Positions 1 through 10,255 of a DNA stretch of 64,000 bases are shown piece by piece. The stretch lies in contig NZ_RWKI01000019.1 of NCBI RefSeq assembly GCF_003984645.1, positions 28,615-92,614 on the forward strand, in the 5' to 3' direction. Position 1 is the stretch's first letter, and each line of letters starts with the position of its first letter. Position numbers and translations under genes: made by a program. This stretch comes from Variovorax sp. MHTC-1. GTDB taxonomy: Bacteria > Pseudomonadota > Gammaproteobacteria > Burkholderiales > Burkholderiaceae_C. The notes below the pieces were generated by a model. That model did not search any database, was not told where the DNA came from, and saw only the letters and a program-made list of their open reading frames with translations.

Positions 1-1
1 G

Positions 2-1489
2 GTGCGGCTCATCGAGCAGTTCCCACCGCTGCTGCGCGCGCGCTCGCCGCAGCTGACCTATGCAACCGGGCTCTGCGAGCTGCAGAACCTCGAGTTCGCC
101 AAGATGCAGATCGCAATGAACCGCGCCGCTGCGGGCTTCGAAAGCATGCAGCAGGACCGCGAAGCGCAGCATGCGCGCGCCTTCGAGACGCTGGCCCTGT
201 TCTTTGCCGGCCGTACCGAAGAGATGCATCGCCTGTCGAAGGCGATCCGCGCCCGGCCGCTCGACGAAACCTCCGCCGCGGTGACGGAGCTGGTCCGGAT
301 CTGGGAATCCTGCGTCGACGGGCCGCCCGAAGGGCCGGCCGAGCATCTCGATCGATTGATCGACATCCTCTCGAAGGCGGCGACGCCCGATCTCTGGTAT
401 TGCTGCGCACCCAATCTCTACGTCTTTGTCGGCCGCACGGACTTTCGGGCCTCGCTCCAGCGCTTCGTGCGCGGCGCGCTGGCGGTTGCCGGCGACACCA
501 ACGCGGCACTCCAGGCGGCCGCGCACACGCTCGAGGCCTGGCTCGAAATGGGGCAGGGACGCTTGGCGCAAGCCGACGCAAAGATCCGCCAATTGCGCGA
601 AGACAACCAGTGGCTCGGGCAACCGCGCAGTCTTCGCGTGCCCTTGCTTCGGCTCGAAACCATCTACCAGGCGCTGCAGGGCGACACCGCCGCACTCGGC
701 CCTTCATGCAACGCATTGCTCGAAGATGGCCAGGAGCGCACGCGAGGGCTCAACTGGGGCTTGATGCAGATCAGCCTGGCCGGCCGCGCCGCCGCTGCGG
801 TGGGCGATTGGGACGGCGTTCGCGAAGCGGAGCGCGCTTTCGCACGGATGCCCAAGACCTTCCGTTGGCCGCTTCACATGCCGATCATCCGGTCCTTCGA
901 GGGCCTGCTCGCGCTGCGCGATCAGCGCGACGAAGAGGCGTTGAAGCTCCTGCGCGAAGCCGCCGCCATATCGGCCGACGTCGACCGCATCGGCATCGAT
1001 GCCTTCTGCCGCATCCACCTGGCGCGCGCCGAGCTCAGATGCGGTTCACCCGCCGATGCCTGGCAAGCCGTGGCCCCGCTCCTGGAGCATGAACGCCGCA
1101 CGGGCGAACTCATCGGTGTGCTGCTGACCGGCGTGAGCGCGCTCACCGAACTGGCCAATGCCGCCTGGGGCACCGAGGTTCCCGTCCATGGCGTCGCGGC
1201 CGTTCGACGATGGGCCGACACCGCGCGGCAGCTGCGTCGGGTGGAAGTCGTCGCGCCGGCGCGGGAGACGAGCGAGGCCTCCGCGTTGCTCAGCGAGCGC
1301 GAGCTGGAGGTGCTCGCGCGCGTCGCGGTGGGCGAAAGCAACAAGCTCATCGCCCGCGCGTTGAGCCTCAGCCCCCATACCGTCAAGCGTCATCTCGCGC
1401 GCATCCTCGAGCGGCTGGGAATGTCGTCTCGCGGAGAAGCGGCGGATTGGTATCGGACGCACATGGGGCCGCTGCGAGATCGCCACTAG
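2..1489 (+). CDS. LuxR-family transcriptional regulator, C-terminal part (5' end outside window)
   Basis: The reading frame is open to the left edge, so the gene is probably truncated; the GTG at position 2 need not be the start. Most of the visible 495 residues are alpha-helical and repetitive, as in the TPR-like region of large MalT/LAL-type regulators. The last ~65 residues form a LuxR/GerE helix-turn-helix, with the pattern LSEREL-VL then NKLIARALSLSPHTVKRHL. I see no nucleotide-binding loop in the visible part; in the LAL family it would lie further upstream. The stop codon TAG is part of a CTAG palindrome that begins a short repeat (1486-1508) shared with the convergent LysR gene. The target genes and ligand cannot be inferred. 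Confidence 0.85.
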   Translation: MRLIEQFPPLLRARSPQLTYATGLCELQNLEFAKMQIAMNRAAAGFESMQQDREAQHARAFETLALFFAGRTEEMHRLSKAIRARPLDETSAAVTELVRIWESCVDGPPEGPAEHLDRLIDILSKAATPDLWYCCAPNLYVFVGRTDFRASLQRFVRGALAVAGDTNAALQAAAHTLEAWLEMGQGRLAQADAKIRQLREDNQWLGQPRSLRVPLLRLETIYQALQGDTAALGPSCNALLEDGQERTRGLNWGLMQISLAGRAAAAVGDWDGVREAERAFARMPKTFRWPLHMPIIRSFEGLLALRDQRDEEALKLLREAAAISADVDRIGIDAFCRIHLARAELRCGSPADAWQAVAPLLEHERRTGELIGVLLTGVSALTELANAAWGTEVPVHGVAAVRRWADTARQLRRVEVVAPARETSEASALLSERELEVLARVAVGESNKLIARALSLSPHTVKRHLARILERLGMSSRGEAADWYRTHMGPLRDRH

Positions 1490-1508
1490 GGCCTGTTAGC
1501 AGGCCTAG
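1486..1508. repeat. Minimal derivative of the CTAG-bounded repeat (type A)
   Basis: The 23-nt sequence starts and ends with CTAG and carries GGCCTG and CAGGCC as inverted arms around TTAG. Its left part matches the first 15 nt of the 272-bp element ends at 12570 and 25569. Both flanking convergent genes end inside it: LuxR stops at TAG 1487-1489 and LysR (minus) at TAG 1507-1505. It may also act as a short bidirectional hairpin terminator, but has no T-tract. Confidence 0.6.
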
Positions 1509-2419
1509 CCGGCGGTGGCGTCCGCCGGCAGCAGCAGCTCGCGCTGCGCCTCCACCGTCTCGCGCAGAAAGTTCCAGGTGGCCTGCATGCGCGCCAGGTG
1601 CCGGGTCTCGGCCGCTACCGACATCCAGAAGGTGCGCGTGAAATTGGCTTCGCCCGGCAGCACGCGGCGCAAGGACGGGTCGCGCTCGGCGATAAAGGCC
1701 GGCAGCACCGCGATGCCGGCGCCGGCCGCGGCGGCCTGGTGCTGCGCGAGGATGCTGGTACTGCGCAGCGCGAACGAGTCGGGGCGGTACAGCTCGTCGA
1801 GGTACTGCAGCTCCTTGCTGAAGAGCAGGTCGTCCACGTAGCTGATGAAGCTGTGGCCGCGCAGGTCCTCGCGCTCGACGATCGGCTTATGCGATGCCAG
1901 GTAGCGCTCGGACGCGTAGAGGCGCAGCACGTAGTCCGTCAGCTTGGTCACCACCACCGGACCGCGCGCGGGGCGCTCGAGCGAGATCACGATGTCGGCC
2001 TCGCGGCGCGACAGGTGCACCAGCCGCGGCATTGCCAGCAGGTCGATCACGAGCTTGGGATGCGCCTGCGCGAAGAGCGCGAGCTGCGGCGCAAGCACGA
2101 CGGTGCCGAAGCCTTCGGTGGCGCCGATGCGCACCAGGCCCGAGAGGCCTTCCCGCGAAGCGGGCGCCGCGCTCTCGACCGCGAGAAAGGCGCTCTCCAT
2201 CGCCTCCACCTGCGGCTGCAGCCGGCGGCCCGCTTCGGTCAGGCGATGGCCGCCGGCCTCGCGCGAAAAGAGGGCGCTGCCGACTTCCTTCTCGAGCGCC
2301 TGGATGCGGCGCGCCACCGTCGTGTGGTCCACCGCCAGCCGGCGCGCCGCGCTCACCAGTGTGCCGGTGCGCGCGAGCTCCAGGAAGAAGCGCAGGTTGT
2401 CCCAGTCCATGCGTTGCAA
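1505..2419 (-). CDS. LysR-family regulator, probably of the valine/isobutyrate operon
   Basis: The 304-residue product has the normal LysR length. An N-terminal winged helix-turn-helix occupies about residues 4-62 (WDNLRFFLELARTGTL, then VDHTTVARRIQALEKEVGSALF) and the rest is a substrate-binding effector domain. The gene is divergent from mmsA with about 90 bp between the starts, and a 29-bp dyad lies in that gap, which is the classic layout for a LysR protein controlling its neighbour. Control of the mmsA operon is inferred from this position. The 3' end converges on the LuxR gene, and both stop codons lie in a shared CTAG-flanked repeat. Confidence 0.9.
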   Translation of the reverse strand: MQRMDWDNLRFFLELARTGTLVSAARRLAVDHTTVARRIQALEKEVGSALFSREAGGHRLTEAGRRLQPQVEAMESAFLAVESAAPASREGLSGLVRIGATEGFGTVVLAPQLALFAQAHPKLVIDLLAMPRLVHLSRREADIVISLERPARGPVVVTKLTDYVLRLYASERYLASHKPIVEREDLRGHSFISYVDDLLFSKELQYLDELYRPDSFALRSTSILAQHQAAAAGAGIAVLPAFIAERDPSLRRVLPGEANFTRTFWMSVAAETRHLARMQATWNFLRETVEAQRELLLPADATAG

Positions 2420-2445
2420 TTATGCAGATCGCCAGTGCGTAATTG
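2417..2445. promoter_or_regulatory. Candidate LysR operator in the mmsA/lysR intergenic region
   Basis: The arms CAATTATGC and GCGTAATTG are complementary at 8 of 9 positions and separated by 11 nt. This is an interrupted dyad of the LysR-box type, close to the regulator start and about 65 bp upstream of mmsA. Binding is inferred, not shown. Confidence 0.5.
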
Positions 2446-2511
2446 TCTATTGCCATCGCAAAAGTGCAAAGCTAGCATCGATTGCTGCACCCCATTCAAG
2501 GAGACAAATTC

Positions 2512-4032
2512 ATGGACGCCACCACCACTCCCGCGACTCAGGTCGCGACCGTCAAGCTGCTGATCGGCGGCCAGTTCGTCGAGTCGAAAACCACCGAGTG
2601 GCGCGACATCGTCAACCCGGCCACGCAGGAAGTGCTCGCGAAAGTGCCGTTTGCGACGCAGGCCGAAGTCGATGCCGCCGTCGCCTCCGCCAAGGAAGCC
2701 TTCAAGACCTGGCGCAAGACGCCGATCGGTGCGCGTGCGCGCATCTTCCTCAAGTACCAGCAGCTCATCCGCGAGAACATGGCCGAGCTGGCCGCGATCC
2801 TCACGGCCGAACAGGGCAAGACACTGCCCGATGCCGAAGGCGACGTGTTCCGCGGCCTCGAAGTGGTCGAGCACGCCACCAACATCGGCAACCTTCAGCT
2901 CGGCGAACTGGCCAACAACGTCGCCAACGGCGTCGACACTTACACGCTGCTGCAGCCGCTGGGCGTGTGCGCGGGCATCACGCCTTTCAACTTCCCGGCC
3001 ATGATTCCGCTGTGGATGTTCCCGATGGCCATCGTCACCGGCAACACCTTCGTGCTGAAGCCTTCCGAGCAGGATCCGATGGTCACGATGCGCTTGTGCG
3101 AGCTCGCGCTCGAGGCCGGCATCCCGGCCGGCGTGCTCAACGTCGTGCATGGCGGCGAAGCGGTGGTCAACGCGATCTGCGATCACAAGGACATCAAGGC
3201 CATCTCCTTCGTCGGCTCGACCAAGGTCGGCACCCATGTCTATCACCGCGCCTCGCAATCGGGCAAGCGCGTGCAATGCATGATGGGTGCGAAGAACCAC
3301 GCCATCGTCATGCCCGACGCGAACAAGGAGCAGACGCTCAATGCGCTGGCCGGCGCGAGCTTCGGCGCGGCGGGCCAGCGCTGCATGGCGGTGTCGGTCG
3401 CGGTGCTGGTGGGCGAGGCGCAGAAATGGGTGCCCGACCTGGTCGCGAAGGCCAAGACGCTGAAGGTCGGCGCCGGCACCGAGAAGGGCGTGGACGTCGG
3501 CCCGCTCGTTTCTTGCGCGGCCTACGAGCGCGTCAACAGTCTGATCGAACGTGGCGTGGCCGACGGGGCCACGCTGGCGCTGGACGGCCGCAAGCCCACG
3601 GTGCCCGGCTACGAGAAGGGCAACTTCGTCGGCCCGACGGTGTTCGCCGACGTCAAGCCCGGCATGACCATCTACGACCAGGAGATCTTCGGCCCCGTGC
3701 TGTGCCTGGCCAATGCCGAGAGCATCGACGAAGCCATCGAGCTCATCAACGCCAACCCGAACGGCAACGGCACCGCGATCTTCACGCAGTCGGGCGCCGC
3801 AGCGCGCCGCTTCCAGGAAGACATCGACGTCGGCCAGGTCGGCATCAACGTGCCGATCCCGGTGCCGGTGCCGATGTTCTCCTTCACCGGTTCGCGCGGC
3901 TCCAAGCTCGGCGACCTCGGCCCCTACGGCAAGCAGGTCATCATGTTCTACACGCAGACCAAGACGGTGACGGAGCGCTGGTTCGACGACGACACCGCGC
4001 ACGGCCTCAACACCACCATCAGCCTCCGCTAA
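2512..4032 (+). CDS. mmsA: CoA-acylating methylmalonate-semialdehyde dehydrogenase
   Basis: Predicted to convert methylmalonate semialdehyde, NAD+ and CoA to propionyl-CoA and CO2, the last step of valine breakdown. The start at 2512 is chosen because AAGGAGA lies just upstream; an in-frame ATG at 2482 lacks a ribosome-binding site. The 506 residues show aldehyde dehydrogenase features: ITPFNFP near residue 156, a Lys-Pro-Ser cofactor motif (VLKPSEQDP), and the catalytic cysteine in GAAGQRCMA near residue 291. The MMSDH family usually lacks the general-base glutamate of other ALDHs. It is the first gene of a four-gene operon (2512-7232), followed after 10 bp by the acyl-CoA dehydrogenase. Probably controlled by the divergent LysR protein. 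Confidence 0.95.
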   Translation: MDATTTPATQVATVKLLIGGQFVESKTTEWRDIVNPATQEVLAKVPFATQAEVDAAVASAKEAFKTWRKTPIGARARIFLKYQQLIRENMAELAAILTAEQGKTLPDAEGDVFRGLEVVEHATNIGNLQLGELANNVANGVDTYTLLQPLGVCAGITPFNFPAMIPLWMFPMAIVTGNTFVLKPSEQDPMVTMRLCELALEAGIPAGVLNVVHGGEAVVNAICDHKDIKAISFVGSTKVGTHVYHRASQSGKRVQCMMGAKNHAIVMPDANKEQTLNALAGASFGAAGQRCMAVSVAVLVGEAQKWVPDLVAKAKTLKVGAGTEKGVDVGPLVSCAAYERVNSLIERGVADGATLALDGRKPTVPGYEKGNFVGPTVFADVKPGMTIYDQEIFGPVLCLANAESIDEAIELINANPNGNGTAIFTQSGAAARRFQEDIDVGQVGINVPIPVPVPMFSFTGSRGSKLGDLGPYGKQVIMFYTQTKTVTERWFDDDTAHGLNTTISLR

Positions 4033-4042
4033 GCTCGGCGGC

Positions 4043-5197
4043 ATGGACTTCGAACTCTCCGAAGAGCAGCGCGCATTCGCCCACACCGCGCGCGAATTCG
4101 CGTCTGCCGAGTTCGCGCCGCATGCCGCGCGGTGGGATGCGGAAGGCATCTTCCCGAAAGAGGCGATCGCGAAGGCGGGCGAGCTCGGCTTCTGCGGGCT
4201 CTATGCGCCGGAAAGCATCGAGGGCCTGGCGCTGCCGCGCCTCGACGCCACGCTGGTGTTCGAGGAGATGGCCGCGGTCGATCCGTCGACCACGGCCTTC
4301 ATCACGATCCACAACATGGCGACCTGGATGCTCGGCACGTGGGGCGGCCCGGCCGTGCGCGAGCAGTGGGGCGCCGATCTCACCAGCGGGCGCAAGCTGG
4401 CCTCCTACTGCCTGACCGAGCCGGGCGCCGGCTCGGACGCCGGTGCGCTCAAGACGCGCGCCGAGCTGCAGGGCGCGGAGTACGTGATCAACGGCGGCAA
4501 GGCCTTCATCTCGGGCGCCGGGTCGACCGACGTGCTGGTGCTGATGGCACGCACCGGCGGCGGCGGCGCGGGCGGCGTCTCGGCCTTCGCGGTGCCGGCC
4601 GACGCGCCCGGCATCAGCTACGGCAAGAAGGAGCACAAGATGGGCTGGAACAGCCAGCCCACGCGCACCATCAATTTCGACAACGTGCGCGTGCCCGCCG
4701 CCAACCTGCTCGGCAGCGAAGGCGAGGGCTTCCGCATCGCGATGAAGGGGTTGGACGGCGGCCGCATCAACATCGCGACCTGCTCGGTCGGCGCGGCGCA
4801 GGGCGCGCTCGATGCGTCGCGCCGCTACCTGCACGAACGCCAGCAGTTCGGCAAGCCGCTGGCGAGCTTCCAGGCGCTGCAGTTCAAGCTGGCCGACATG
4901 GCGACCGAACTCGTGGCCGCGCGCCAGATGGTGCGGCTGGCCGCGAGCAAGCTCGACGCCGGGCATGCCGATGCGAGCACCTATTGCGCAATGGCCAAGC
5001 GCTTCGCCACCGACGCGGGCTTCAACGTCTGCAACGAGGCGCTGCAGCTGCACGGCGGCTACGGCTATTTGAGCGAGTTCCCGCTGGAGCGGCTGGTGCG
5101 CGACACGCGCGTGCACCAGATCCTCGAAGGCACCAACGAAATCATGCGCGTGATCGTCGCGCGCAAATTGCTGGAAGGCGAGAGTGACATCCGATGA
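4043..5197 (+). CDS. Acyl-CoA dehydrogenase, probably isobutyryl-CoA dehydrogenase
   Basis: This 384-residue FAD flavoprotein has the normal ACAD length. It begins with the ACAD pattern LSEEQRAFAHTAREFA, has the substrate/FAD segment LTEPGAGSDAG near residue 124, and near residue 362 the LEGTNEIMR motif close to the catalytic glutamate region. In this operon the expected reaction is isobutyryl-CoA to methacrylyl-CoA, passing electrons to ETF; the exact chain specificity is inferred from context. The last codons overlap the start of the next gene by 4 bp (ATGA), which suggests translational coupling. Confidence 0.9.
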   Translation: MDFELSEEQRAFAHTAREFASAEFAPHAARWDAEGIFPKEAIAKAGELGFCGLYAPESIEGLALPRLDATLVFEEMAAVDPSTTAFITIHNMATWMLGTWGGPAVREQWGADLTSGRKLASYCLTEPGAGSDAGALKTRAELQGAEYVINGGKAFISGAGSTDVLVLMARTGGGGAGGVSAFAVPADAPGISYGKKEHKMGWNSQPTRTINFDNVRVPAANLLGSEGEGFRIAMKGLDGGRINIATCSVGAAQGALDASRRYLHERQQFGKPLASFQALQFKLADMATELVAARQMVRLAASKLDAGHADASTYCAMAKRFATDAGFNVCNEALQLHGGYGYLSEFPLERLVRDTRVHQILEGTNEIMRVIVARKLLEGESDIR

Positions 5198-6309
5198 GCG
5201 ATGAAGTGGTCCTGTTCGACGAGATCCAGGCGGCCGGCGGCCGGCGCTTCGGCGTGGCGACGCTCAACACGCCTGCGGCGCTCAATGCGCTCTCGGTGGC
5301 GATGGTGCGGCTGCTCACGCCGAAGCTGCGCGAGTGGGCGCAGGATGCGGGCGTTGCCGGCGTGCTGCTGCAGGCCGCAGGCGAGAAGGCCTTCTGTGCC
5401 GGCGGCGACCTGCGCCAGCTCTACCAGACGCTGCGCGAATGCGGGCCCGAACGCAATTCCTACGCCGAGCGCTTCTTCGCCGAGGAGTACGAGCTCGATT
5501 ACCTGATCCATACCTTCCCCAAGCCCGTCCTGTGCTGGGGCCACGGCATCGTGATGGGCGGCGGCATCGGGCTCATGGCGGGGGCCTCGCACCGCGTGGC
5601 CACGGCCCAGAGCCGCCTCGCGATGCCCGAGATCAGCATCGGCCTGTACCCCGACGTGGGCGGCAGCTGGTTCCTGCGCCGCATGCCGGGGCGCGTGGGC
5701 TTGTTCCTCGCGCTCACGGCGGCCCACCTCAATGCCGCTGATGCCATCTTCTGCGGCCTGGCCGACCTGTTGGTGCCGCACGAGCGCAAGGCACAGGTGC
5801 TGGACGAGATCGCCGCAGGCACATGGACCGGCGAGGCCAAGTCCGATCGCGCCGCGCTGTCGCGCATCCTGCTGCGTGCGGGCGAAGGCGCGGAGCTGCC
5901 GCCTTCCAAGGTGCGCGAGCATTTCGACACCATCAACGCCCTGATGGCCGGCGACGACTTGCACGACATCGCCAAGCGGCTGCTCGCGTTGCAAAGCGAA
6001 GACCCCTGGCTGCAGACCGCGGCGAAGACCTTCGCCAAGGGCGCGCCGAGCTCGGCGACGCTCAGCTTCGAACTCTGGCAGCGCGTGCACCGCATGTCGC
6101 TGGCCGAAGTCTTCCGGCTCGAGTACCGGGCCTCGCTGGGCTTCTGCGCGCACAAGGACTTTGCCGAGGGCATCCGCGCCGTGCTGATCGACAAGGATCG
6201 CAATCCGAAGTGGGACCCGGCCACGCTCGAAGAGATCACGCCCGAGTTCGTCGCAGACCATCTGCGCGTGCGCGGCGAGATGCCTGCAGAACTCGCATCG
6301 CTGACCTGA
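5194..6309 (+). CDS. 3-hydroxyisobutyryl-CoA hydrolase / enoyl-CoA hydratase family
   Basis: This 371-residue crotonase-fold protein is longer than simple enoyl-CoA hydratases (~260), as expected for HIBYL-CoA hydrolases. Diagnostic segments are KAFCAGGDLRQLY, the oxyanion-hole glycines in GIVMGGGIGLM, and PEISIGLYPDVGGSWFL. In the pathway it would cleave 3-hydroxyisobutyryl-CoA to free 3-hydroxyisobutyrate, which the product of the next gene oxidises. The methacrylyl-CoA hydratase step has no separate gene here and is probably supplied by another crotonase elsewhere. It overlaps the acyl-CoA dehydrogenase gene by 4 bp. Confidence 0.88.
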   Translation: MSDEVVLFDEIQAAGGRRFGVATLNTPAALNALSVAMVRLLTPKLREWAQDAGVAGVLLQAAGEKAFCAGGDLRQLYQTLRECGPERNSYAERFFAEEYELDYLIHTFPKPVLCWGHGIVMGGGIGLMAGASHRVATAQSRLAMPEISIGLYPDVGGSWFLRRMPGRVGLFLALTAAHLNAADAIFCGLADLLVPHERKAQVLDEIAAGTWTGEAKSDRAALSRILLRAGEGAELPPSKVREHFDTINALMAGDDLHDIAKRLLALQSEDPWLQTAAKTFAKGAPSSATLSFELWQRVHRMSLAEVFRLEYRASLGFCAHKDFAEGIRAVLIDKDRNPKWDPATLEEITPEFVADHLRVRGEMPAELASLT

Positions 6310-6338
6310 CAGCCATCGCACGAATAACGGAGACACAC

Positions 6339-7232
6339 ATGAAGATCGCATTCATCGGCCTCGGCCACATGGGCGGCCCGATGGCCCTCAACCTGCACAA
6401 GGCCGGCCACGCGCTCAGCGCTTTCGATCTCTCGGCCGAGGCCTGCCGGAAGCTCGGCGCCGAAGGCCTGCCCATCGCCAAGTCGGCGGTGGACACGCTC
6501 GCCGGCGCCGAGGTGCTGATCAGCATGCTGCCCGCAAGCCAGCATGTGGAGTCGCTCTACCTCGGCAGCGACGGCCAGCCCGGCCTGATGGAGAAGATCC
6601 CGGCCGGCACGCTGGTGATCGACAGCAGCACGATCGCCGCTGCGACTTCGCGCAAGGTGGCGGAGGCGGGCGCGAAGCGCGGCGTGGCCGTGATCGATGC
6701 GCCCGTGTCCGGCGGCACCGGCGGCGCGATCGCCGGCACGCTGACCTTCATGGTCGGCGGCTCCGAAGCGGATCTCGAACGCGCGCGCCCGGTGCTCGAG
6801 AAGATGGGCGCCAACATCTTCCACGCCGGTGGCGCAGGCGCGGGCCAGACGGCCAAGATCTGCAACAACATGCTGCTCGGCATCCTGATGATCGGCACCT
6901 CCGAAGCCATCGCGCTCGGTGTCGCCAACGGGCTCGATCCCAAGGTGCTGTCGGAGATCATGCGGCGCAGCTCGGGCGGCAACTGGGCGCTCGAAAAGTA
7001 CAACCCGCTGCCCGGCGTGATGGAGAACGCGCCGGCCTCCAAGGGCTACGCCGGCGGCTTCGGCACCGACCTGATGCTCAAGGACCTGGGCCTCGCGCAG
7101 GAGAGCGCTGCCGCGGTGCGCGCCGCCACGCCGCTCGGCGGCCTGGCGCGCAATCTTTATGCGGCACACAGCCTGGCCGGCCATGGCGCGCTCGATTTCT
7201 CGAGCGTGATCAAGCTGGTGCAGAAGAAGTAG
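6339..7232 (+). CDS. mmsB: 3-hydroxyisobutyrate dehydrogenase
   Basis: NAD-dependent oxidation of 3-hydroxyisobutyrate to methylmalonate semialdehyde, the substrate of MmsA. The 297-residue product starts with the Rossmann motif IGLGHMGGPMA. It carries DAPVSGGTGGA around residue 125 and the catalytic lysine in GAGQTAKICNN near residue 170, all typical of beta-hydroxyacid dehydrogenases. The start is the ATG preceded by CGGAGA. It is the last gene of the operon and a GC-rich hairpin follows. Confidence 0.95.
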   Translation: MKIAFIGLGHMGGPMALNLHKAGHALSAFDLSAEACRKLGAEGLPIAKSAVDTLAGAEVLISMLPASQHVESLYLGSDGQPGLMEKIPAGTLVIDSSTIAAATSRKVAEAGAKRGVAVIDAPVSGGTGGAIAGTLTFMVGGSEADLERARPVLEKMGANIFHAGGAGAGQTAKICNNMLLGILMIGTSEAIALGVANGLDPKVLSEIMRRSSGGNWALEKYNPLPGVMENAPASKGYAGGFGTDLMLKDLGLAQESAAAVRAATPLGGLARNLYAAHSLAGHGALDFSSVIKLVQKK

Positions 7233-7278
7233 GGTGCCGCCAGGGGCGGGCTGACGCGGGATCGCAACGCGGCCTGCA

Positions 7279-7314
7279 GCCGCCGCCGAGAAGTAGTCCA
7301 CGGCGGCGGCGTTT
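7279..7314 (+). terminator. Possible terminator after mmsB
   Basis: GCCGCCGCCG (7279-7288) pairs with CGGCGGCGGC (7301-7310) across a 12-nt loop and is followed by GTTTAT. The stem is strong but the T-tract is weak. Confidence 0.45.
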
Positions 7315-7383
7315 ATGTCGCCGGCACGGCGCCCGCGCTTCGCGGACTGCCTAGCATGCGGGTTTACCGTCTTCGGCCGCCCC

Positions 7384-9249
<1,866 letters not shown>

Positions 9250-9258
9250 GCGCCGCCC

Positions 9259-10185
9259 TCAGAGCAGCTCGATCCCGGGCAGGCTCTTGAAGCAGCTCTC
9301 GCGCGTGATGCGCACGAAGTCTTCGAGCCAGGGCCGCGCCGAGGTCGCGGCGGTGCAGGCCATGTGCAGCTCGCCTGTCAGCCCCTTGCGGCCCACGGGC
9401 CGGGCCGTGACGTAGCCGCGGTCCAGGTAGTTCTGCACGGCCCACAAGGGCAGGGCCGCAATGCCGCGGCCGCTGGCCACCAGCTGCAGCATCGCGACCG
9501 TGAGCTCGGTGGTGCGGCGCTGCGCGGGCTCGACGCCTGCCGGCGCCAGCACCTGGCGCACGATGTCGAGCATGTCGTCGGGCACCGGGTAGGTGATCAG
9601 CGTCTGGTCAGCGAAGTGGCGGGCCGTGAGATGCGTCTTCGCCGCGAGCGGATGCTCGTTGGCCAGCAAGGCCATGATCTCGAAGCGAAACAGCGGGTGG
9701 TAGTCGACCGTCTCGTCCGGATCCTGCTCGGACACGATGGCCACCTCGGCGCGCTTCTGCATCACCAGCGCGATCGGGTCGGGATGGAAGCCCGAGACGA
9801 TGTCGAGCTCGATCTCGGGCCAGCGGTTGCGAAACGCATCCATCGCCGGCATCAGCCAGTCGAAGCAGGTGTGGCACTCGACCACGATGCGCAGCTGCCC
9901 GGCGCCGCCCTGCGCCAGGCGCGCCACGTCGCGCTCCGCCTCCTCGACCAGCGGCAGGGCCGCATCGGCCAGCCGCAGCAGGCGCAGGCCGGCGCCGCTG
10001 AACTGCGGCGGCACCGATTTGCGCTCGAACAAGGCCGCGCCGTAGCGCTCCTCGAGCAGCTTGACCTGGTGCGACAGCGCCGACTGCGTGAGGTTGAGCA
10101 GCTGGGCGGCGCGCACCAGGCTGCCGGTGTCGCGCAGCGCGACCAGGGTGCGGAGATGGCGGATCTCGAGAACGGATTGGGCCAT
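9259..10185 (-). CDS. metR: LysR-family methionine biosynthesis regulator MetR
   Basis: This 308-residue LysR protein has the N-terminal helix-turn-helix IRHLRTLVALRDTGSL followed by LNLTQSALSHQVKLLEERYG. It is divergent from metE with 70 bp between starts, and a TGAA-N5-TTCA MetR box sits exactly at its own start. MetR proteins use homocysteine as co-effector and activate metE; here that role is inferred from position and operator. It converges with the FtsH-like gene, leaving only 9 bp between stops. Confidence 0.92.
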   Translation of the reverse strand: MAQSVLEIRHLRTLVALRDTGSLVRAAQLLNLTQSALSHQVKLLEERYGAALFERKSVPPQFSGAGLRLLRLADAALPLVEEAERDVARLAQGGAGQLRIVVECHTCFDWLMPAMDAFRNRWPEIELDIVSGFHPDPIALVMQKRAEVAIVSEQDPDETVDYHPLFRFEIMALLANEHPLAAKTHLTARHFADQTLITYPVPDDMLDIVRQVLAPAGVEPAQRRTTELTVAMLQLVASGRGIAALPLWAVQNYLDRGYVTARPVGRKGLTGELHMACTAATSARPWLEDFVRITRESCFKSLPGIELL

Positions 10186-10197
10186 GAATGAAATTCA
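10185..10197. promoter_or_regulatory. MetR box
   Basis: TGAATGAAATTCA matches the TGAA-N5-TTCA consensus for MetR. It overlaps the metR start codon and lies immediately upstream of the candidate metE -35, so it could both activate metE and repress metR. Confidence 0.65.
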
Positions 10198-10199
10198 AG

Positions 10200-10229
10200 T
10201 TGACGGGCAAAAGCTTTCGTTTGAATCAT
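10200..10229 (+). promoter_or_regulatory. Candidate metE promoter
   Basis: A TTGACG -35 (10200-10205) is followed 18 nt later by AATCAT as a weak -10. The weak -10 fits an activator-dependent promoter, with the MetR box abutting the -35. Confidence 0.45.
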
Positions 10230-10255
10230 AGGCGAGGAACGCCGACCATCAGGGG

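Noticed and set aside
2353..4149. Long antisense frame across mmsA
   Set aside because: High third-position GC creates long antisense open frames; the sense strand encodes a clear aldehyde dehydrogenase.
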